Notes under the pieces: generated by a model | What the model saw: the letters and a program-made list of their open reading frames with translations, nothing else | Database searches by the model: none | Told to the model about the DNA's origin: nothing | Translations under genes and position numbers: made by a program | Shown: one piece after another, positions 5,716-7,411 of the stretch | How the letters are laid out: every line of letters starts with the position of its first letter | Numbering within the stretch: position 1 is the first letter of the stretch | Assembly (NCBI GenBank): GCA_934668285.1 | Contig: CAKUNB010000077.1 | Location: forward strand, 1-7,411 | Direction of reading: 5' to 3' | Origin: an uncultured Oscillospiraceae bacterium | GTDB lineage: Bacteria; Bacillota; Clostridia; Oscillospirales; Oscillospiraceae | DNA length: 7,411 nt

Positions 5716-6595
5716 AGACTTTCTCGGTGACCTTCTTGCCAAGCAGACCGTTGGGCTTGACGAGAAGGATGATGATGAGAACGGCGAACACGACGGCGCT
5801 CTGCAGCTGGTCGCTGATGTACTCGGCGCTGAAAATTTCGATCACGCCGAGCAGCACACCGCCGACGAGCGCGCCGGGGATCGACCCGATGCCGCCGAAC
5901 ACCGCCGCCGTAAAGGCCTTGATGCCGGGCAGCGAGCCGGTCGTCGGAGAGAGCGTGGAGGTCTTGGCGCAGAACAGCAGGCCCGCAATGGCTGCCAGCG
6001 CCGAGCCGATGGCGAAGGTAACAGAGATCGTGCGGTTGACGCTGATGCCCATCAGCTCCGCAGCGTTCTTGTCCTCAGAAACGGCACGCATGGCCTTGCC
6101 GGTTTTCGTCTTGCTGATGAACAGACTAAGCAGCGCCATAATGACAATACACGCGGCAATTGCGCAGACCGCGACGCCGTCGATCTTCAGCCGTCCGCCG
6201 AAGAGCGAGACATTGGCGAAGCTCAGGTCGACGGTGAATGATTTTTTGCTCGACGACCAGATGATCTGCGCGAGGCTTTGCAGCAGATAGCTCACGCCGA
6301 TGGCTGTAATGAGCACGGCCAGCGACGAGGCCGAGCGTAGCGGCTTATACGCCAGCCGCTCGATGACGATGCCGAGGAAGGTGCAGACTGCCATGGCCAT
6401 GGCCAGCGCCACGAGCGGAGACAGCCCAGCGTTGTTCATCGCGATAAAACAGACGTAGCCGCCAATCATGATGACGTCGCCGTGGGCAAAGTTCAGCATT
6501 TTTGCAATGCCGTAGACCATCGTGTAGCCGAGCGCGATGATCGCGTAAATGCTGCCGAGGCTCACGCCGTCGATCAGCTTGGACAGAAAGTACAT
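5714..6595 (-). CDS. livH: Branched-chain amino-acid ABC transporter permease LivH
   Basis: Integral membrane permease of 293 aa, typical for LivH. Signatures in order: GYTMVYGIAKMLNFAHGD (23-40), IERLAYKPLR (78-87), the coupling stretch TGKAMRAVSEDKNAAELMGI (165-184), KAFTAAVFGGIGSIPGA (226-242) and LLVKPNGLLG (277-286). Hydrophobic helices fill about residues 10-30, 41-78, 91-112, 139-160, 189-209, 228-253 and 265-280. The start ATG 6593-6595 follows GGGAGG (6606-6611) with a 10-nt spacer. It is separated from the binding-protein gene by 90 nt containing a hairpin and followed by livM after 10 nt. With LivM it should form a heterodimeric channel energised by LivF and LivG. Confidence 0.95.
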   Translation of the reverse strand: MYFLSKLIDGVSLGSIYAIIALGYTMVYGIAKMLNFAHGDVIMIGGYVCFIAMNNAGLSPLVALAMAMAVCTFLGIVIERLAYKPLRSASSLAVLITAIGVSYLLQSLAQIIWSSSKKSFTVDLSFANVSLFGGRLKIDGVAVCAIAACIVIMALLSLFISKTKTGKAMRAVSEDKNAAELMGISVNRTISVTFAIGSALAAIAGLLFCAKTSTLSPTTGSLPGIKAFTAAVFGGIGSIPGALVGGVLLGVIEIFSAEYISDQLQSAVVFAVLIIILLVKPNGLLGKKVTEKV

Positions 6596-6631
6596 AGTCG
6601 TACCGCCTCCCGTTTTCAGTATTCGCGGGGG

Positions 6632-6668
6632 AAAAGCCCGCCGCCGAAGAAATCAACGGCGGCAGGGC
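6632..6668 (-). terminator. Intercistronic hairpin between livJ and livH, probable leaky terminator or mRNA-stabilising stem
   Basis: In plus-strand coordinates 6640-6646 (GCCGCCG) pairs with 6657-6663 (CGGCGGC) around a 10-nt loop. The stem extends outward by GCCC (6636-6639) pairing with GGGC (6665-6668) past one bulged A (6664): 11 bp in all. Read on the minus strand the stem is followed directly by TTTT (6632-6635) and then a run of C. A strong stem with a short U tract fits partial termination, or a barrier to 3' exonucleases. A weaker alternative pairing, 6625-6629 with 6637-6641, would compete with it. No promoter for livH was recognised in this gap. Confidence 0.6.
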
Positions 6669-6685
6669 GAAAAAATCAGAGCTTG

Positions 6686-7411
6686 TCAGCCGGCATCAAC
6701 GTAGACACCGTTTTCAATGACCACGGCGGCAGGCGCCTTGCTGACCTGACCCTCGGCGTTCCAGGTCATATTCGCACCGGTCAGGCCGGAGAAGGTCATG
6801 CTGGTGAACTGCGCGATCATGGCGTCACAGATTTCGGAAGTGGTCGCGCCCTCGGCGAGGTTGGCGCTATTCAGCGCCTGATACAGCGCGTAGACGCAGT
6901 CATACGCGTCGGCGGCAAACTGGTTGGGCGTTTCGCCGTAGGCCTCCCGGTAGGCGGCAACAAAGTGCTGCGTCGCCTCATCGGCAGCGTCGGCGGCAAA
7001 CGGGGTCAGAAGCATGACGCCTTCGGCCAGCTTCGTGTCAAAGCCGTCGATGGACAGAATGCCGTCCATACCGTCCACGCCGAAGAACACGGGCTTATAG
7101 CCGTCGGTGTTTGCCTGGTTCAGAATCGCGGAGGCCGGGGTGCAGTAGATGGGCAGGAACACAAGATCCGCGCCGTTATTCTGCGCGTCGTCAAGCTGCA
7201 CGGTGTAGTCGATGGTGTCGGCATTGCAGCTCATCTCGGAAACGACGCTCAGACCGAGCCGCTTCGCTTCAGCGACGAAGGTCTGGTAGATGCCGTTGGA
7301 GTAGGGACTGGAGTTGTCGTAGATTACGGCGACCTTGGCATCGGGCATATGCTCGTAAATATACTGCGCGGAGGCGGTGCCCTGGTTGGGGTCGGTGAAG
7401 CAGATCTGGAA
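6686..7411 (-). CDS. Branched-chain amino-acid-type ABC substrate-binding protein, LivJ/LivK family (5' end outside window)
   Basis: The frame is open to the right-hand edge of the window and ends at TGA 6686-6688, giving the last 241 residues of an extracellular binding protein of the type I periplasmic-binding fold (LivJ/LivK, Peripla_BP_6-like). The visible part begins FQICFTDPNQGTASAQYIYE, matching the family motif at the hinge between the lobes. It continues with KVAVIYDNSSPYSNG, the strand and loop opening the second lobe, then ADLVFLPIY, GYKPVFFGVDGMD, and the late NQFAADAYDCVYAL helix typical of the family. The lipoprotein signal and first lobe lie outside, so membrane anchoring cannot be confirmed. 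Position upstream of livHMGF on the same strand identifies it as the operon's binding protein. The ligand may be leucine, isoleucine or valine, but related proteins bind other small molecules, so substrate is inferred. Five cysteines in the visible part are somewhat unusual for a secreted protein. Confidence 0.92.
   Translation of the reverse strand, partial: FQICFTDPNQGTASAQYIYEHMPDAKVAVIYDNSSPYSNGIYQTFVAEAKRLGLSVVSEMSCNADTIDYTVQLDDAQNNGADLVFLPIYCTPASAILNQANTDGYKPVFFGVDGMDGILSIDGFDTKLAEGVMLLTPFAADAADEATQHFVAAYREAYGETPNQFAADAYDCVYALYQALNSANLAEGATTSEICDAMIAQFTSMTFSGLTGANMTWNAEGQVSKAPAAVVIENGVYVDAG

Noticed and set aside
5704..5742. Extended livM start at ATG 5740-5742
   Set aside because: It would overlap livH by 29 nt, add a charged leader absent from the family, and ignore the ribosome binding site before ATG 5701-5703.
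1..7411. CRISPR array, transposase, integrase, phage, toxin-antitoxin or other defence genes, tRNA or rRNA
   Set aside because: No direct-repeat array, terminal inverted repeats or recognisable protein families of these types were found on either strand; the window is ordinary core gene content.

Overview
The window looks like chromosomal DNA of an anaerobic Gram-positive bacterium of the class Clostridia, probably near the Oscillospiraceae/Ruminococcaceae. The reasons are a rubrerythrin tail, strong AGGAGG-type ribosome binding sites, sigma-A-type promoters, moderately high G+C by eye, and an FtsH with a HEIGH zinc motif. I recall that variant from clostridial FtsH paralogues, but the genus cannot be fixed from the sequence.

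Layout, left to right. (1) 1-165, plus strand: the last 54 residues of a rubrerythrin, followed by a hairpin terminator. (2) 207-497, minus strand: a 96-residue protein of unknown function, convergent with rubrerythrin. (3) 498-661: a compact divergent promoter region serving the 96-residue gene and ftsH, with a spaced 9-bp inverted repeat that touches both promoters. (4) 662-3039, plus strand: a two-gene operon of ftsH (membrane AAA+ zinc protease, 609 aa) and a six-helix DUF308/HdeD-like membrane protein, joined by an ATGA overlap. (5) 3051-3095: a perfect 20-bp stem that should terminate transcription from both sides. (6) 3106-7411, minus strand: a branched-chain amino-acid-type ABC importer in the order livJ/K (5' end outside the window), livH, livM, livG, livF.

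How the genes work together. The liv operon encodes a complete uptake system: an extracellular solute-binding protein, two permeases and two ATPases. Overlaps or near-contact between livH, livM, livG and livF imply translational coupling. The only real gap is the 90 nt between livJ and livH. It holds a GC-rich hairpin with a short U tract, a plausible means of making more binding protein than membrane components. The ftsH-DUF308 pair looks like a membrane protein quality-control unit. Rubrerythrin (peroxide detoxification) lies nearby but in a separate transcription unit.

No mobile element, CRISPR array, tRNA, rRNA, phage gene or recognisable defence system was seen. Most of the window is ordinary core gene content. 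The points worth a second look are the coupled ftsH-DUF308 pair, the architecture of the divergent promoter region, the unknown 96-residue protein and the livJ-livH hairpin.
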